From assembly GCF_003206615.1 (NCBI RefSeq), contig NZ_PZJW01000001.1:214684-278683 (forward strand): DNA of 64,000 nucleotides, read 5' to 3'. This document shows, piece by piece, positions 26,657-38,616 of this stretch. The DNA is from Salinicola acroporae (GTDB lineage Bacteria; Pseudomonadota; Gammaproteobacteria; Pseudomonadales; Halomonadaceae). The notes under the pieces are model-generated. The model had not been told where the DNA came from. It ran no database searches and was given only the letters and a program-made list of their open reading frames with translations. Within the stretch, counting starts at the first letter, position 1. Each line of letters opens with the position of its first letter. Both the position numbers and the translations under genes were made by a program.

Positions 26657-27667
26657 ATGACTGCCAGAGCCTCGAAGCGAGTCACCCGCCACCGTTGCGG
26701 CAAGGGCTTTACCTACCGCCTGGATGACGGCAGGACACTCAAGGACAAGGCATGGCGCGACTGGATCGCATCGCTGGCCATTCCACCAGCGTGGCAGGAG
26801 GTCGAGGTCGTGCTCGACAAGCGTCACCACATCCACGCCACGGGTCGCGACAGCGCCGGCCGAAAGCAGTACATCTACAACGCCAAGTGGCGACAGAAGC
26901 GCGAGATATTGAAATTCGACCGAATCGTCGAGTTCGCCCAGCGCCTGACGCCGATGCGACGCGTGACCGGCCAGCACCTGCTACTCGACGGCATGCCACG
27001 GGAAAAGGTCCTCGCCTGCATGGTCAGGTTGATCGATAGCGCCTATTTCCGGCCCGGCAGCGAGCGCTACCGCGAAGAGAACGACTCCTATGGCCTGACA
27101 ACCATGCGCTCGAAGCATCTGACCATCGACGGTGACGAGCTGATCTTCGATTACCGAGGCAAGAGCGGACAGGAACAGCACCGCGTCGTCGAAGATGAGC
27201 GCTTGGCGACGATCGTCAGCGAGCTCGATGACATTCCCGGCTACGAAATTTTCAAATACTTCGATGACGAGGGCCACAAGGTCAAGGTCGATAGCCACGA
27301 CCTCAACGACTATATCCACGAGGTGATGGGCGAGCGCTTCAGCGCCAAGGATTTTCGGACCTGGGCAGGGACCTCGATCGCGGCACTGGCACTGGAGGAG
27401 CTGGGGCCCGGCGACAACGACAAGGCAAGCCAGGGCAACGTGCGCCAGGCCGTCGAACGGGTTGCCAAGACGTTGGGCAATACGCCGAGCATCGCCAAGG
27501 CGAGCTATATCGACCCGCGTGTCGTCGAGAGCTACCTCGACGGCCGGACGCTGGAACATTTCCGCAAGCTGGTGGAAACCGAGCTGGCAAGGGACGACGA
27601 ACTGATCGGCCCCGACGAGCGTGCCATTCTCAAGCTGCTGCAGAGCCGGCTGGACGCCAAGCGCTGA
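26657..27667 (+). CDS. DNA topoisomerase IB
   Basis: The 336-residue enzyme is a bacterial poxvirus-type topoisomerase IB. It has YNAKWRQKREILKFDR, ITIDGDELIFDYRGKSG-like strands, the catalytic segment FSAKDFRTWAGT, and the nucleophile Tyr284 in SIAKASYIDPR. It relaxes supercoils through a 3'-phosphotyrosine intermediate. AAGGAG lies 6 bases before the chosen ATG; an upstream frame adds 16 residues without a ribosome-binding site. It stands alone between the divergent DUF2254 gene and the lactonase gene. This type is scattered among bacteria and is not the housekeeping enzyme. Confidence 0.9.
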   Translation: MTARASKRVTRHRCGKGFTYRLDDGRTLKDKAWRDWIASLAIPPAWQEVEVVLDKRHHIHATGRDSAGRKQYIYNAKWRQKREILKFDRIVEFAQRLTPMRRVTGQHLLLDGMPREKVLACMVRLIDSAYFRPGSERYREENDSYGLTTMRSKHLTIDGDELIFDYRGKSGQEQHRVVEDERLATIVSELDDIPGYEIFKYFDDEGHKVKVDSHDLNDYIHEVMGERFSAKDFRTWAGTSIAALALEELGPGDNDKASQGNVRQAVERVAKTLGNTPSIAKASYIDPRVVESYLDGRTLEHFRKLVETELARDDELIGPDERAILKLLQSRLDAKR

Positions 27668-27823
27668 GGGCAGCGGCTCGACCTATCGGCAATCGACGCC
27701 ACGGGGCGGCCGATGCTAAAACGGAACTTTGTCTTTCTGCCATTCGCCGTCACCGGGCTACCGGTCAACACGCGCCAGGACGACGTGACTTTCGCCCCCC
27801 TTTCAACCGTTCAGGAATACCTC

Positions 27824-28903
27824 ATGCCCTCCACCGCCCCCGCGCTCGATACCGTCGTCTACGTCGCCAATGCCGGCGATGGAACCATAGGCAGCTACCG
27901 GCTGGACCGGCGCGCCGAACAACTGATCCCGCTCGCCACCACCGAGGCAGCCGACAATGTGATGCCGCTGGCCATCAGTCCCGATCGGCAACATCTCTAC
28001 GCGGCGGTCCGCAGTGATCCATTGCGGGTCCTGAGCTATCGCATCGAAGCCAGCACCGGGGAGTTGACGCCGCTGGGCAGTGGCGCGCTCTACGGCAGCA
28101 TGGCCTATATCGCCACCGACCGCGCCGGCCGCTACCTGCTGGCTGCCTCCTACGGCGGCGATCTAGTCAGCGTCAGCCCCATCGATGCCAACGGCGTCGC
28201 CGGAGATGCCACCCAGACGCTCGGCACTGGCAGCCGCGCGCATGCCATCCAGACGACGCCCGACAATCACCACGTCCTTGCCACCAACCTGGGCGATGAC
28301 CAACTGGCCCAGTTCTACTTCGCCGACGGCGCGCTCGCCCCCAACGAACCGGCCGTCGTCGAAACGGCAGCCGGTTCCGGCCCACGCCATTTCGTCTTTT
28401 CACCCAACGGACGATTCGTCTACGTACTGGGGGAGTTCGATGCCACGGTAACGACCTTCGCTCTGGACGCCGCCAGCGGCACGCTAAGCCGGGTCGGCGT
28501 CTGCCCGGGGTTGCCCGAGGGCCACGGCCTCGCGCCGGGCATGCCGAGGGAGGAGATTCCCGACGGAGACGACACGCCTCGAATCTGGGCCGCCGATCTG
28601 CACGTCACGCCTGACGGGCGCTATCTCTACCTATCCGAGCGCACCAGCAGCACCCTGAGCACGCTGCGCGTCAATCCGGATTCCGGCGAGCTCCACTTCG
28701 TCGGCAATCGGCCCACCGTGACGCAGCCCAGGGGATTCGGAATCGATCCCGTCGGGCGTTATCTGGTAGCCGCCGGCGAACTGAGCGATCACCTGTCGCT
28801 CTATCGCATCGAATCGGCCAGCGGCGAGCTAAACCATGTCAGCGATGTCGCCACCGGCCGCAAGACCAACTGGGTGGAGATCGTGTCGTTCGAACAGCCG
28901 TGA
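27824..28903 (+). CDS. Lactonase family beta-propeller protein (6-phosphogluconolactonase type)
   Basis: The 359-residue product has repeated beta-propeller blades (YVANAGDGTIGSYRLDRR, AISPDRQHLYAAVRSDPLRVLSY, ADLHVTPDGRYLYLSERTS). It fits the PF10282 lactonase family, whose best-known member is the Pgl 6-phosphogluconolactonase of about 330-350 residues. AGGA lies 7 bases before the ATG; a longer upstream frame lacks blade sequence. No glucose-6-phosphate dehydrogenase gene is adjacent, so its substrate lactone is not certain. Confidence 0.8.
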   Translation: MPSTAPALDTVVYVANAGDGTIGSYRLDRRAEQLIPLATTEAADNVMPLAISPDRQHLYAAVRSDPLRVLSYRIEASTGELTPLGSGALYGSMAYIATDRAGRYLLAASYGGDLVSVSPIDANGVAGDATQTLGTGSRAHAIQTTPDNHHVLATNLGDDQLAQFYFADGALAPNEPAVVETAAGSGPRHFVFSPNGRFVYVLGEFDATVTTFALDAASGTLSRVGVCPGLPEGHGLAPGMPREEIPDGDDTPRIWAADLHVTPDGRYLYLSERTSSTLSTLRVNPDSGELHFVGNRPTVTQPRGFGIDPVGRYLVAAGELSDHLSLYRIESASGELNHVSDVATGRKTNWVEIVSFEQP

Positions 28904-31462
<2,559 letters not shown>

Positions 31463-31468
31463 TCGGCG

Positions 31469-31493
31469 ACCGGCTCGAGGCCATCGAGCCGGT
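31469..31493. terminator. Hairpin immediately after icd
   Basis: ACCGGCTCGA pairs perfectly with its complement across a five-base loop and is followed by TTT. It lies seven bases after the icd stop. Confidence 0.5.
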
Positions 31494-31518
31494 TTCACCG
31501 TTGCCGCAACACGAAAAG

Positions 31519-31551
31519 AAACGGGCCCGTGCCATTGGCACGGGCCCGTTT
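31519..31551. terminator. Strong bidirectional terminator between icd and cstA
   Basis: A 15-bp perfect stem (AAACGGGCCCGTGCC and its complement) with a three-base loop has an A-rich lead on one side. It separates the convergent icd and cstA genes and should work in both directions. Confidence 0.8.
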
Positions 31552-31586
31552 GCTTTGCAGGTCTACCGCGAGCGGGACACCGGCGC

Positions 31587-33059
31587 TCAGCTCGTCGCCA
31601 GCGCTTCGCCCCCCTTGCCGTTCAGGTGGGCCGGCACTTCCGGCTCGTCGACGGCAAACAGGCCGCCGCTCAGACGACGTACCCGCTTCATGAACAGCGC
31701 GATGCAGATCAGCGTGCCGATCGCCGCCACCACGTAGCTCATCTGCAACGAGAGACCGAAACCGATTGGCGCGTAGGCGAGATAGGTGAAGGTCGCCATG
31801 GTCATGAACGTCGCCGGGATCGAGGTGATCAGGTGCGGCTTGCGCGCCAGCACCAGATACATGGTCGCGACCCACAGCGCGATGACGGCCGTGGTCTGGT
31901 TGGCCCAGGAGAAGTAGCGCCACAGCAGCGTGAAGTCCATATGGGTCAACGCGTAGGAGACCACGAACAGCGGTGCGGCAATCAGCAGGCGTTTGACGAT
32001 GGGGCGCTGGTCGACCTTCAGGTAGTCGGCGATGATCATGCGCGCGCTGCGGAAAGCCGTGTCACCCGAGGTGATCGGCAGCACGATCACGCCGAGAATG
32101 GCCAGCGTGCCACCGATGGCGCCCAGCATGGTGGTGGAAACTTCACTGACCACGGCGGCCGGGCCGCCGGCTGCCAGGACGTCGGACAGCGTGTGGTCGC
32201 CGTGGAACAGGCTCATCGCCGCCGCTGCCCAGATCATCGCGATGACACCCTCGGTGATCATCATGCCGTAGAAGATCTTGCGACCATTGCCCTCGTTCTC
32301 CGTGGTGCGGGAGATGATCGGCGTCTGGGTCGCATGAAAGCCGGACAGCGCACCACAGGATATGGTCAGGAACAGCAGCGGGAAGATCGGTGCCCCCTGG
32401 GGGTGCATGTTCTGGAACGAGAGCTCGGGAATCGGCGCGCCGGTAAAGACCATGCCCAGGCCGATACCCAGCGCACTGAACAGCAGCAGCGCGCCGAAAT
32501 AAGGGTAGATGCGACCGATCACCTTATCGATCGGCAGCAGCGTCGCCAGCAGGTAATAGGCGAAGATCACCAGCGTGATCAGCGTGATCGACAACGGCGT
32601 CATGTTGGCGAGCAGCGCCGCCGGCGAGGTCACGAAGACGGTGCCCACCAACAGCAGCAACAGAATGGCGAAGCCGTTGACGACGTGCTTCATCACCCTG
32701 CCCAGGAACTTGCCCGCCAGCTGCGGCAGGTGGGCGCCATGATTGCGGATCGAGATCATGCCGGTGAGATAGTCGTGCACCGCGCCCGCGAAGATACAGC
32801 CGATAACGATCCACACGAACGCCACCGGACCGTATAGCGCGCCGAGAATCGGCCCGAAGATGGGCCCTACCCCCGCGATATTGAGCAGTTGAATCAGCGA
32901 ATTCCGAGTGGTGTTCATCGGCACGTAGTCGATGTTGTCACGCATGGTGAATGCCGGCGTGCGTCGCTTGCGATCGGTGACGAACACCCGCTCCACGAAT
33001 TTCCCATACGTGAAGTAGCCCACTATCAATAGCAGGATCGATCCAATGAATGTAATCAT
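31587..33059 (-). CDS. cstA: Carbon starvation protein CstA (pyruvate/peptide transporter)
   Basis: The 490-residue polytopic membrane protein matches the CstA family. Typical segments are GVGPIFGPILGALYGPVAFVW, GAVHDYLTGMISIRNHG, GFHATQTPIISRTTENE and PITSGDTAFRSARMIIADYL. At this length it resembles the shorter CstA forms; E. coli CstA and BtsT are about 700 residues. Family members take up pyruvate or peptides during carbon limitation. The gene is convergent with icd. Its own promoter should lie in the 214-base spacer shared with the divergent L,D-transpeptidase. Confidence 0.9.
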   Translation of the reverse strand: MITFIGSILLLIVGYFTYGKFVERVFVTDRKRRTPAFTMRDNIDYVPMNTTRNSLIQLLNIAGVGPIFGPILGALYGPVAFVWIVIGCIFAGAVHDYLTGMISIRNHGAHLPQLAGKFLGRVMKHVVNGFAILLLLLVGTVFVTSPAALLANMTPLSITLITLVIFAYYLLATLLPIDKVIGRIYPYFGALLLFSALGIGLGMVFTGAPIPELSFQNMHPQGAPIFPLLFLTISCGALSGFHATQTPIISRTTENEGNGRKIFYGMMITEGVIAMIWAAAAMSLFHGDHTLSDVLAAGGPAAVVSEVSTTMLGAIGGTLAILGVIVLPITSGDTAFRSARMIIADYLKVDQRPIVKRLLIAAPLFVVSYALTHMDFTLLWRYFSWANQTTAVIALWVATMYLVLARKPHLITSIPATFMTMATFTYLAYAPIGFGLSLQMSYVVAAIGTLICIALFMKRVRRLSGGLFAVDEPEVPAHLNGKGGEALATS

Positions 33060-33273
33060 CTAGGGTCCCTGGTGCTGGAAAGACGCCTTGTGGGCATCCG
33101 GCAGATACGACACGGACCCACTGGGTCCACGATCTGGTAGCGCGCCAATTTACGAATAAGGCTCGCACATTACATCTAGACTTTAGTGGGAGCAGCGACA
33201 CTTGACGGCGCTTGTCTCGGTGGGACTTCTCAAGCATGCTGGCGCCTTTCCAGCCACCTCGCCCACACCGTCA

Positions 33274-34041
33274 ATGTTCAAGACTCTCGTGGCTCTCCTC
33301 CTGATCGCCTCGCCGGGCCTGCTGGCATCGATCTCTCCCGCGATGGCGGCAACGCCGCCGGCCGCTCCCGACCTGTTGGCACGCGCCGACGTGAGATACC
33401 AGCCGACGGCGGTCTCACTCGATCGACTGGCCCCGGACGCCGACCCCGACGTCGTCGCCCTCGGCCTGGGGATCATGCAATGCGCGCAGCAGCACGGCGT
33501 GGGAGAGAACGCCCGGCGCCTGGCAATCATCGACTACAGCCGCTCTTCACTGACGCCGCGTCTATGGGTCTTCGACCTGGCCCGCAACACGCTCCTCTAC
33601 CGCGAGGTGGTGGCGCATGGCCAGGGCTCGGGCGGGGACATCCCGGACCACTTCTCCAATCGGGAAGGCTCTCACGCCTCCAGCCTGGGTCTGTTTCTGA
33701 CCGGCCAGACCTACGCGGGCAAGAACGGCTACTCCCTGCGCATGGAGGGCCTGGAGCCCGGCTTCAACGACGCGGCGATGAGCCGCGCGATCGTCATCCA
33801 CGGCGCTGACTATGTGAACCCGGAGGCCGGGGAGGCACAGGGCCGGCTGGGTCGCAGTTGGGGTTGCCCCGCGCTGCGCCCCAGCGTCGCCGATGGCGTG
33901 ATCGACGTACTGAAGGATGGCCAGTTCGTGTTCTCCTACTTCCCCGAGCGCGAATGGCTGATGCGTTCCGCACTGGCCCGATGCGCGCAGGCCCGGGTCG
34001 AGCGGAGCGGTCACGGGCATCGCTGGTTCGGCTTTCACTGA
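33274..34041 (+). CDS. Murein L,D-transpeptidase catalytic domain protein (YkuD_2 type)
   Basis: The 255-residue secreted protein has a signal peptide (MFKTLVALLLIASPGLLASI, cleavage after about AMA). Its YkuD_2 catalytic region has HGADYVN followed by the nucleophile motif RSWGCPAL. Proteins of this clade act on periplasmic peptidoglycan and differ from classical YkuD enzymes. The ATG is chosen for the signal peptide, although no clear ribosome-binding site precedes it; a TTG at 33202 would add 24 residues. A classical L,D-transpeptidase gene follows 118 bases downstream. Confidence 0.8.
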   Translation: MFKTLVALLLIASPGLLASISPAMAATPPAAPDLLARADVRYQPTAVSLDRLAPDADPDVVALGLGIMQCAQQHGVGENARRLAIIDYSRSSLTPRLWVFDLARNTLLYREVVAHGQGSGGDIPDHFSNREGSHASSLGLFLTGQTYAGKNGYSLRMEGLEPGFNDAAMSRAIVIHGADYVNPEAGEAQGRLGRSWGCPALRPSVADGVIDVLKDGQFVFSYFPEREWLMRSALARCAQARVERSGHGHRWFGFH

Positions 34042-34159
34042 ACGATCTCCGCCGGGCGTCGGGTTCCGGGCCTTGCCAGGTTCCCCCGCAGAGGCGACAT
34101 TGATAGGGTGCCGGGCGTCGATGACGAGAGAGAACCGGTAGTCGTCAGGGAGCTCCCCA

Positions 34160-35275
34160 ATGCTGCGGCTGGGATTCACGTTACTGTTGGGCCTTGCCCT
34201 GCTGGTCTCGCCGGCCGGTTTTGCCGTGCCTTTCTGGGGCGACGAACAGTCGAGCCCCGTCGACTCTCCGCTCGACCGACTGCCTCCCGGCGCCTGGATC
34301 TGGGGCGGCGATGACAAGCGGGCCGGCCCAATGGCCGTCGTCGTCAGCCTGGCCGAGCAGCGGGCCTACGTCTATCGCAACGGCATCCTGATCGGCGTGA
34401 GCACGATCAGCAGCGGTCGCCCCGGCTACGAGACACCCACGGGTGTCTTCACCGTACTGCAGAAGGACAAGGATCACCGCTCCAATCTCTACGGCAATGC
34501 CCCGATGCCCTACCAGCAGCGATTGACCTGGGACGGAGTGGCGCTGCATGCCGGCGGCTTGCCGGGCTACCCGGAGTCCCATGGTTGCGTCCACCTGCCC
34601 ACCGAATTCGCGCGCCTGCTGTTCGACGCCTCGAACCTGGGGATGACCGTGGTCGTGACCCAGGAAGGCCAGGCGCCGGTGTCCCTCGTCCACCCAGGCC
34701 CATTGAGCCCCATCGACGCGCATACCGGCGCCGATGTCGGCATGCCCCAACTGGCCAGTGGCAGTAGCTGGCGCTGGGCCATGGATCCGCCCGCCGAGGG
34801 GCCGATTTCGATGGTAATGAGTCGCAGCGACCGCATGATCGTGGTCTATCGCAATGGCGTCGAGATCGGCCGTTCCCGTGTCGAGCTAGCGCGTTCGGGT
34901 ACCGTGACGGGGACTCGCGCCTATATCGTCGAAGGGCATTTCCATCCTCCGACCTCGCAACAGAGCGCTCACGCGAATGCCGGGAGGAACACCCGGCCAC
35001 TGCCGATGCCCACCTGGATTGCGATCGGCGTGCCGGGTTACGAGAGTGCGGCCGGCCAGCGGGTACCGGCCGACCTCGTCAATCAGGTTGTCGTGCCGGA
35101 CGGTTTCAAGCAGAAGGTGTTGCCCCTGCTCGCCCCCGGCACCGTGCTGGTCGCTACCGACGCGCACCTGGCTCCAGAGACCAGCGGCGGACGCCTGCGC
35201 GTGATCGATAGCGTCGGCCCCCGCGGATGGCTGGATGATGTCGCGACCGAACCCGATGTCGGCGCCGACCACTAA
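34160..35275 (+). CDS. L,D-transpeptidase (YkuD family)
   Basis: The 371-residue protein has an N-terminal signal peptide (LGFTLLLGLALLVSPAGFAV). The YkuD active site reads HAGGLPGYPESHGCVHLP, with the catalytic Cys. It would form 3-3 cross-links or attach proteins to peptidoglycan in the periplasm. The second half (residues 215-371) contains another strand-rich segment (ISMVMSRSDRMIVVYRNGVEIGRSRVEL) resembling the opening strands of a YkuD domain, but without the HGC motif. This may be a degenerate repeat of the domain. The gene stands behind the YkuD_2 gene on the same strand. Confidence 0.85.
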   Translation: MLRLGFTLLLGLALLVSPAGFAVPFWGDEQSSPVDSPLDRLPPGAWIWGGDDKRAGPMAVVVSLAEQRAYVYRNGILIGVSTISSGRPGYETPTGVFTVLQKDKDHRSNLYGNAPMPYQQRLTWDGVALHAGGLPGYPESHGCVHLPTEFARLLFDASNLGMTVVVTQEGQAPVSLVHPGPLSPIDAHTGADVGMPQLASGSSWRWAMDPPAEGPISMVMSRSDRMIVVYRNGVEIGRSRVELARSGTVTGTRAYIVEGHFHPPTSQQSAHANAGRNTRPLPMPTWIAIGVPGYESAAGQRVPADLVNQVVVPDGFKQKVLPLLAPGTVLVATDAHLAPETSGGRLRVIDSVGPRGWLDDVATEPDVGADH

Positions 35276-35474
35276 AGTCGCCACCGCCGGCCACGGAGCG
35301 CGGATACGACGAGGCGTGCGACATTCAGCCACTATGACCCGCCCCGGAACTGGCCTATGTTGATGGTCGACGAGTGATTCGACGAGTCGTGACACGTCGA
35401 CGGCCGCAGACGACCGGAGACGGTGCGGCCCGTTGAGCGCTCCCGCTGGTTCCCTTCACCTATGGGAGGTTGCC

Positions 35475-35978
35475 ATGTTCAAGTCTCTGCTGGTCCCCAT
35501 CGATGGTTCCGAAGACTCCCACATCGCGCTCAATGTCGCCTGCCAACTGGCGGCACCGGTTCAGGGCAAGCTGTATCTCCTGAATGTCCGCGATCCCTAT
35601 CCGCAGCTGCACCGCGGCGAGTTGCTGAGCGTCGAAGCGGCGATCAAGGCGGCTTCGGTTGACACCGCGCTCCGCGAAGGCCACGCCATCCTGGACGCGG
35701 CGCTGGATACGCTTCCCTCTTTCCCCGGCTACAATGGCGAATTCGACACCCTGGTCAAGCAGGGTTCGCCGGCCCGCACGATCGTTGCCGAAGCCGAGCG
35801 CCTGGACGTGGATGCGATCGTGATGGGCAGCCGTGGCGTCGGCCAGTTCAAGGGCCTGATGATCGGTAGCGTCTCCCACAAGGTGACCCACGTTGCCAAA
35901 TGCCGGGTGATCTGCGTGCATGAGACCCCGCACCGACACGCGACGCAGGCACCCCACGAATTCGTCGATTTCGACTGA
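35475..35978 (+). CDS. Universal stress protein, UspA family
   Basis: The 167-residue single-domain protein starts MFKSLLVPIDGSEDS and ends with the nucleotide-binding signature GSRGVGQFKGLMIGSVS, which predicts ATP binding (the G-2x-G-9x-G-S/T pattern). Length and composition fit small soluble UspA proteins. A GGGAGGT ribosome-binding site precedes the ATG. Its physiological cue cannot be told from sequence. Confidence 0.9.
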   Translation: MFKSLLVPIDGSEDSHIALNVACQLAAPVQGKLYLLNVRDPYPQLHRGELLSVEAAIKAASVDTALREGHAILDAALDTLPSFPGYNGEFDTLVKQGSPARTIVAEAERLDVDAIVMGSRGVGQFKGLMIGSVSHKVTHVAKCRVICVHETPHRHATQAPHEFVDFD

Positions 35979-36086
35979 CCTTCGGCCGGGGCCGGCAATT
36001 CTCGCGCAGGACTTGCGAGAAACCCCAGTCACCCCCATGCTGACAAAGGTGGGATCACGGCGGAGAGGTCCCGGAGGAGAGAGCCA

Positions 36087-36356
36087 ATGGCCAGCGGCTG
36101 GGCAAAAGATGGTGCGGTTCAGGAGCAGATCGACAGCACCGTGGAAGACGGTATCCAGGAGGCGCGACTGCGGCTGCAGAGAGCCGGCCCGAGCCTGGCG
36201 ATTTGCGAAGCGTGCGAGGCGCCGATTCCGGAAGCGCGACGTCAGGCCGTACCCGGCGTTCGGCTGTGTATCGCCTGCCAGGCAGAGGCGGATCGCCACC
36301 AGACGCACCGCGCCGGCTATAATCGCCGTGGCAGCAAGGACAGCCAACTGCGCTGA
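36087..36356 (+). CDS. DksA/TraR-type C4 zinc finger protein
   Basis: The 89-residue protein carries CEAC and CIAC cysteine pairs separated by 17 residues (EAPIPEARRQAVPGVRL). This is the TraR/DksA zinc finger, preceded by a helical segment. Small members bind the secondary channel of RNA polymerase. It is about half the length of DksA and lacks the long coiled coil, so it is closer to YbiI or TraR. A GGAGGAGAGAG stretch lies upstream. Confidence 0.85.
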   Translation: MASGWAKDGAVQEQIDSTVEDGIQEARLRLQRAGPSLAICEACEAPIPEARRQAVPGVRLCIACQAEADRHQTHRAGYNRRGSKDSQLR

Positions 36357-36370
36357 GCGTTGTCGAGTCG

Positions 36371-37408
36371 TCAGGCCGGCGACCTCGCCCCCTCCGGCAT
36401 CGACTGCAGCAGTTCGAGCAGGTCTCGGATCACGTGCCTCTGCAGTTGCTCGGCACGGTCGCGGGATTGACGCAACCGCGCGCCCGGATCCGGTTCCCCT
36501 GCATCGCGATCACCGAAGACGGCCTCGAACGGCACGTGCGGGAAGAACTGCTGCTGAAGGCGGGCATTCTCCTCACGATGATGTGCCATGATGCGTCGAG
36601 CCATCTCCGGGTCCATGAAATCCCTCTCACGCTGGAACAGCGCATTGCCGGCGCCCAGCGTCCTGATCAGCCGTTGCTTCAGCCTGTCGTCGTGGATGTC
36701 GCGGAAGAACCCTTGGTAGCCAGCGAGAATTTCGCAGAAAAAGGGATTCAGACTGAGATTGCTTCGGTCCTGGTTGAAAGAGAGCGATGATGGGTCCTCC
36801 ACCAAATGAGCGAAGAAGTCCATCAGCAGCTCTCCTCCTTGGAGTGCCTCCGCCTGCAGTGGCCTCACCGTCACGTTAGCCGCCCCATAGAGCCTGCCGA
36901 AAGCCTGCCCGACCGCCAGATAGTGGGGGTTGGCCCGGCGCAACGCTTCCTGGCTGTATTCCGCGAATGACTTGCCCTCCTTGAACCCCCACTGCTGCCA
37001 GGCGGAGAGCAGATAGTCGTCCTGCCGGCGAATGTAATAGATCACCTGGACGTGGTCGAAGTAGTCGGCGAGCACCCGATGAATGCCCTCTCCGATCGGC
37101 CCCATCAGATGGTTGATGAGATTCTCCGCGGAAATCACGAAGGTCGCGTCTCGCCACAGTGGCGACTCCTGCCAGGACGCCAGGCGCGAGCGCAGAGACG
37201 TCGTGTCTCCACCATTCTCCATGACCTGTCGAAAGAACTCGCGTGGGGTTTCGCCATGGGGATCGAACCCGGCATCGCCGGGCAAGCGCAGGTGCGGATC
37301 GGGCACGACGACATGATGGTCGGCCAGCCCCGGGCGATTGCGGATGATCGCCCGCTGAATGCTGGTCGAACCGCACTTCGCATGACCGGGGTGAAGTAGC
37401 AATCTCAT
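36371..37408 (-). CDS. Sulfotransferase-like protein
   Basis: The 345-residue protein opens with LLLHPGHAKCGSTSIQRAI, a phosphosulfate-binding-loop-like motif of the PAPS sulfotransferase fold (usual form KTGTTSL). A second half holds a serine/arginine helix (IYYIRRQDDYLLSAWQQWG) typical of the 3'-phosphate-binding site. Such genes often modify surface polysaccharides. No polysaccharide genes are adjacent. It marks the start of a stretch with more AT-rich spacers and mobile-element remnants, so transfer is possible. Confidence 0.65.
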   Translation of the reverse strand: MRLLLHPGHAKCGSTSIQRAIIRNRPGLADHHVVVPDPHLRLPGDAGFDPHGETPREFFRQVMENGGDTTSLRSRLASWQESPLWRDATFVISAENLINHLMGPIGEGIHRVLADYFDHVQVIYYIRRQDDYLLSAWQQWGFKEGKSFAEYSQEALRRANPHYLAVGQAFGRLYGAANVTVRPLQAEALQGGELLMDFFAHLVEDPSSLSFNQDRSNLSLNPFFCEILAGYQGFFRDIHDDRLKQRLIRTLGAGNALFQRERDFMDPEMARRIMAHHREENARLQQQFFPHVPFEAVFGDRDAGEPDPGARLRQSRDRAEQLQRHVIRDLLELLQSMPEGARSPA

Positions 37409-37852
37409 GGCGTCCCCTCACATGTAGCAAGCCGTAACGGCCCAGATTTAGGCCATTACAAACGTCAGGGCAACCTGCCTCGTGGTCCTGTGCGATAAAA
37501 TCCTAAAATGGACTGAGTCGATTCATCGCTTCGGTTGGGCCTTCTTTCAGCAGCCGGAATGGCTATTCCCACCTTCTTCGCTTTTCGACCCGCCCCCATT
37601 CAAGATACTGCCGAGAACTGGCAGGGCTCTCGGAAATTGCGAACCACGACCTGTTTCCGTTTTTCACTTATCAAAAGCGCCTACCGCTGACGTCCGCCCA
37701 GGGCAAAGGATACATGGCAATTATCCTACAAAAATCGTCTAAAAATAGGGAGTTAAAAACTGGGCAGACCGGTTTACATTGATATTACAAAACAACACAA
37801 TCCCTCGCGCTTCAATTCGCAATGACTAAAAACGCAAATAGTAGGGATCCCA
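37409..37852. other. AT-richer intergenic region
   Basis: About 444 bases of visibly lower GC content separate the sulfotransferase-like gene from the lipoprotein gene. No open reading frame, RNA gene or clear repeat was found. It probably holds both divergent promoters. Confidence 0.5.
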
Positions 37853-38374
37853 TTGAACATCCGGACATCAGCAGCAACCATCGTGACACTGGCCATGTTG
37901 GGACTGACGGGCTGTGCATCCATCGTCGGCGACAGCAACCAGACGTTGTCCATTGCCAGCACACCCTCACAAGCCGATATCTCGATCATCGACGAGAAGG
38001 GAAAGAACGTCTTCGAAGGCAAGACACCGACGACGGTCACACTGGACAAGAGCGATGGCTCTTACTGGGGTGGAAAGGATTACACGCTTTCTATCGAGAA
38101 AGCCGGCTATGCTCCGAAATCCTTCAGTCTGCATAGCTCCCCGAATGGCTGGTACATCGCAGGCAACCTGGTCTTCGGCGGATTGATCGGCTGGTTCATC
38201 GTCGACCCCTTCTCTGGCGCCATGTACACACTAAGCCCGGACCAGATCGACGCAACGCTGGGAGAGAGTGTATCCGAACTTAATGACGGCAGCGGCTCGC
38301 AACTGAATGTCGTTCTGCTGGAAGACGTCCCGACAGACTTGCGCAGCCAGATGCAGTACCTTGGTCAGATCTGA
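37853..38374 (+). CDS. Lipoprotein with PEGA-like domain
   Basis: The 173-residue product has a lipoprotein signal (LAMLGLTGCAS, Cys21 lipidated). A beta-rich segment at residues 30-95 (LSIASTPSQADISIIDEKGK, then TPTTVTLDKSDG and YTLSIEKAGY) resembles the PEGA surface-repeat domain. A short glycine-rich hydrophobic segment follows (GWYIAGNLVFGGLIGWFIV). The start is TTG with AGGGA five bases upstream. No function can be assigned. The gene is isolated, between an AT-rich spacer and a MITE-like element. Confidence 0.7.
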   Translation: MNIRTSAATIVTLAMLGLTGCASIVGDSNQTLSIASTPSQADISIIDEKGKNVFEGKTPTTVTLDKSDGSYWGGKDYTLSIEKAGYAPKSFSLHSSPNGWYIAGNLVFGGLIGWFIVDPFSGAMYTLSPDQIDATLGESVSELNDGSGSQLNVVLLEDVPTDLRSQMQYLGQI

Positions 38375-38488
38375 CAGCGACTGAGCAGGGCCGGCTCCAC
38401 CGGCCCTCTCCATATCCCGGTTGCCCGACAGCGTGCTGACAGATATCGCCACTCGCTGCGGGTTCCTATTCTCCAGCTATCGTTCTAG

Positions 38489-38612
38489 GTGCTGTCTGAA
38501 AAGTCGACGAGCGAAGGCCAGGCAAGTCGAAAATCGGCGAAAGCGGACCGGGCTGGCACTCCAGCCGATTCTTAACGCCGCATGGGCGAGCACAGTACTT
38601 TTCAGACAATGC
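38489..38612. mobile_element. MITE-like element, 124 bp, flanked by CTAG
   Basis: The element starts GTGCTGTCTGAAAAGT and ends with the reverse complement of GCATTGTCTGAAAAGT: 16-bp terminal inverted repeats matching at 13 positions, the inner 12 without mismatch. CTAG lies directly outside both ends (38485-38488 and 38613-38616), as expected of a 4-bp target duplication. There is no coding capacity. It is probably a non-autonomous derivative of an IS, perhaps of the IS5 superfamily; that family name is an inference. Confidence 0.7.
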
Positions 38613-38616
38613 CTAG

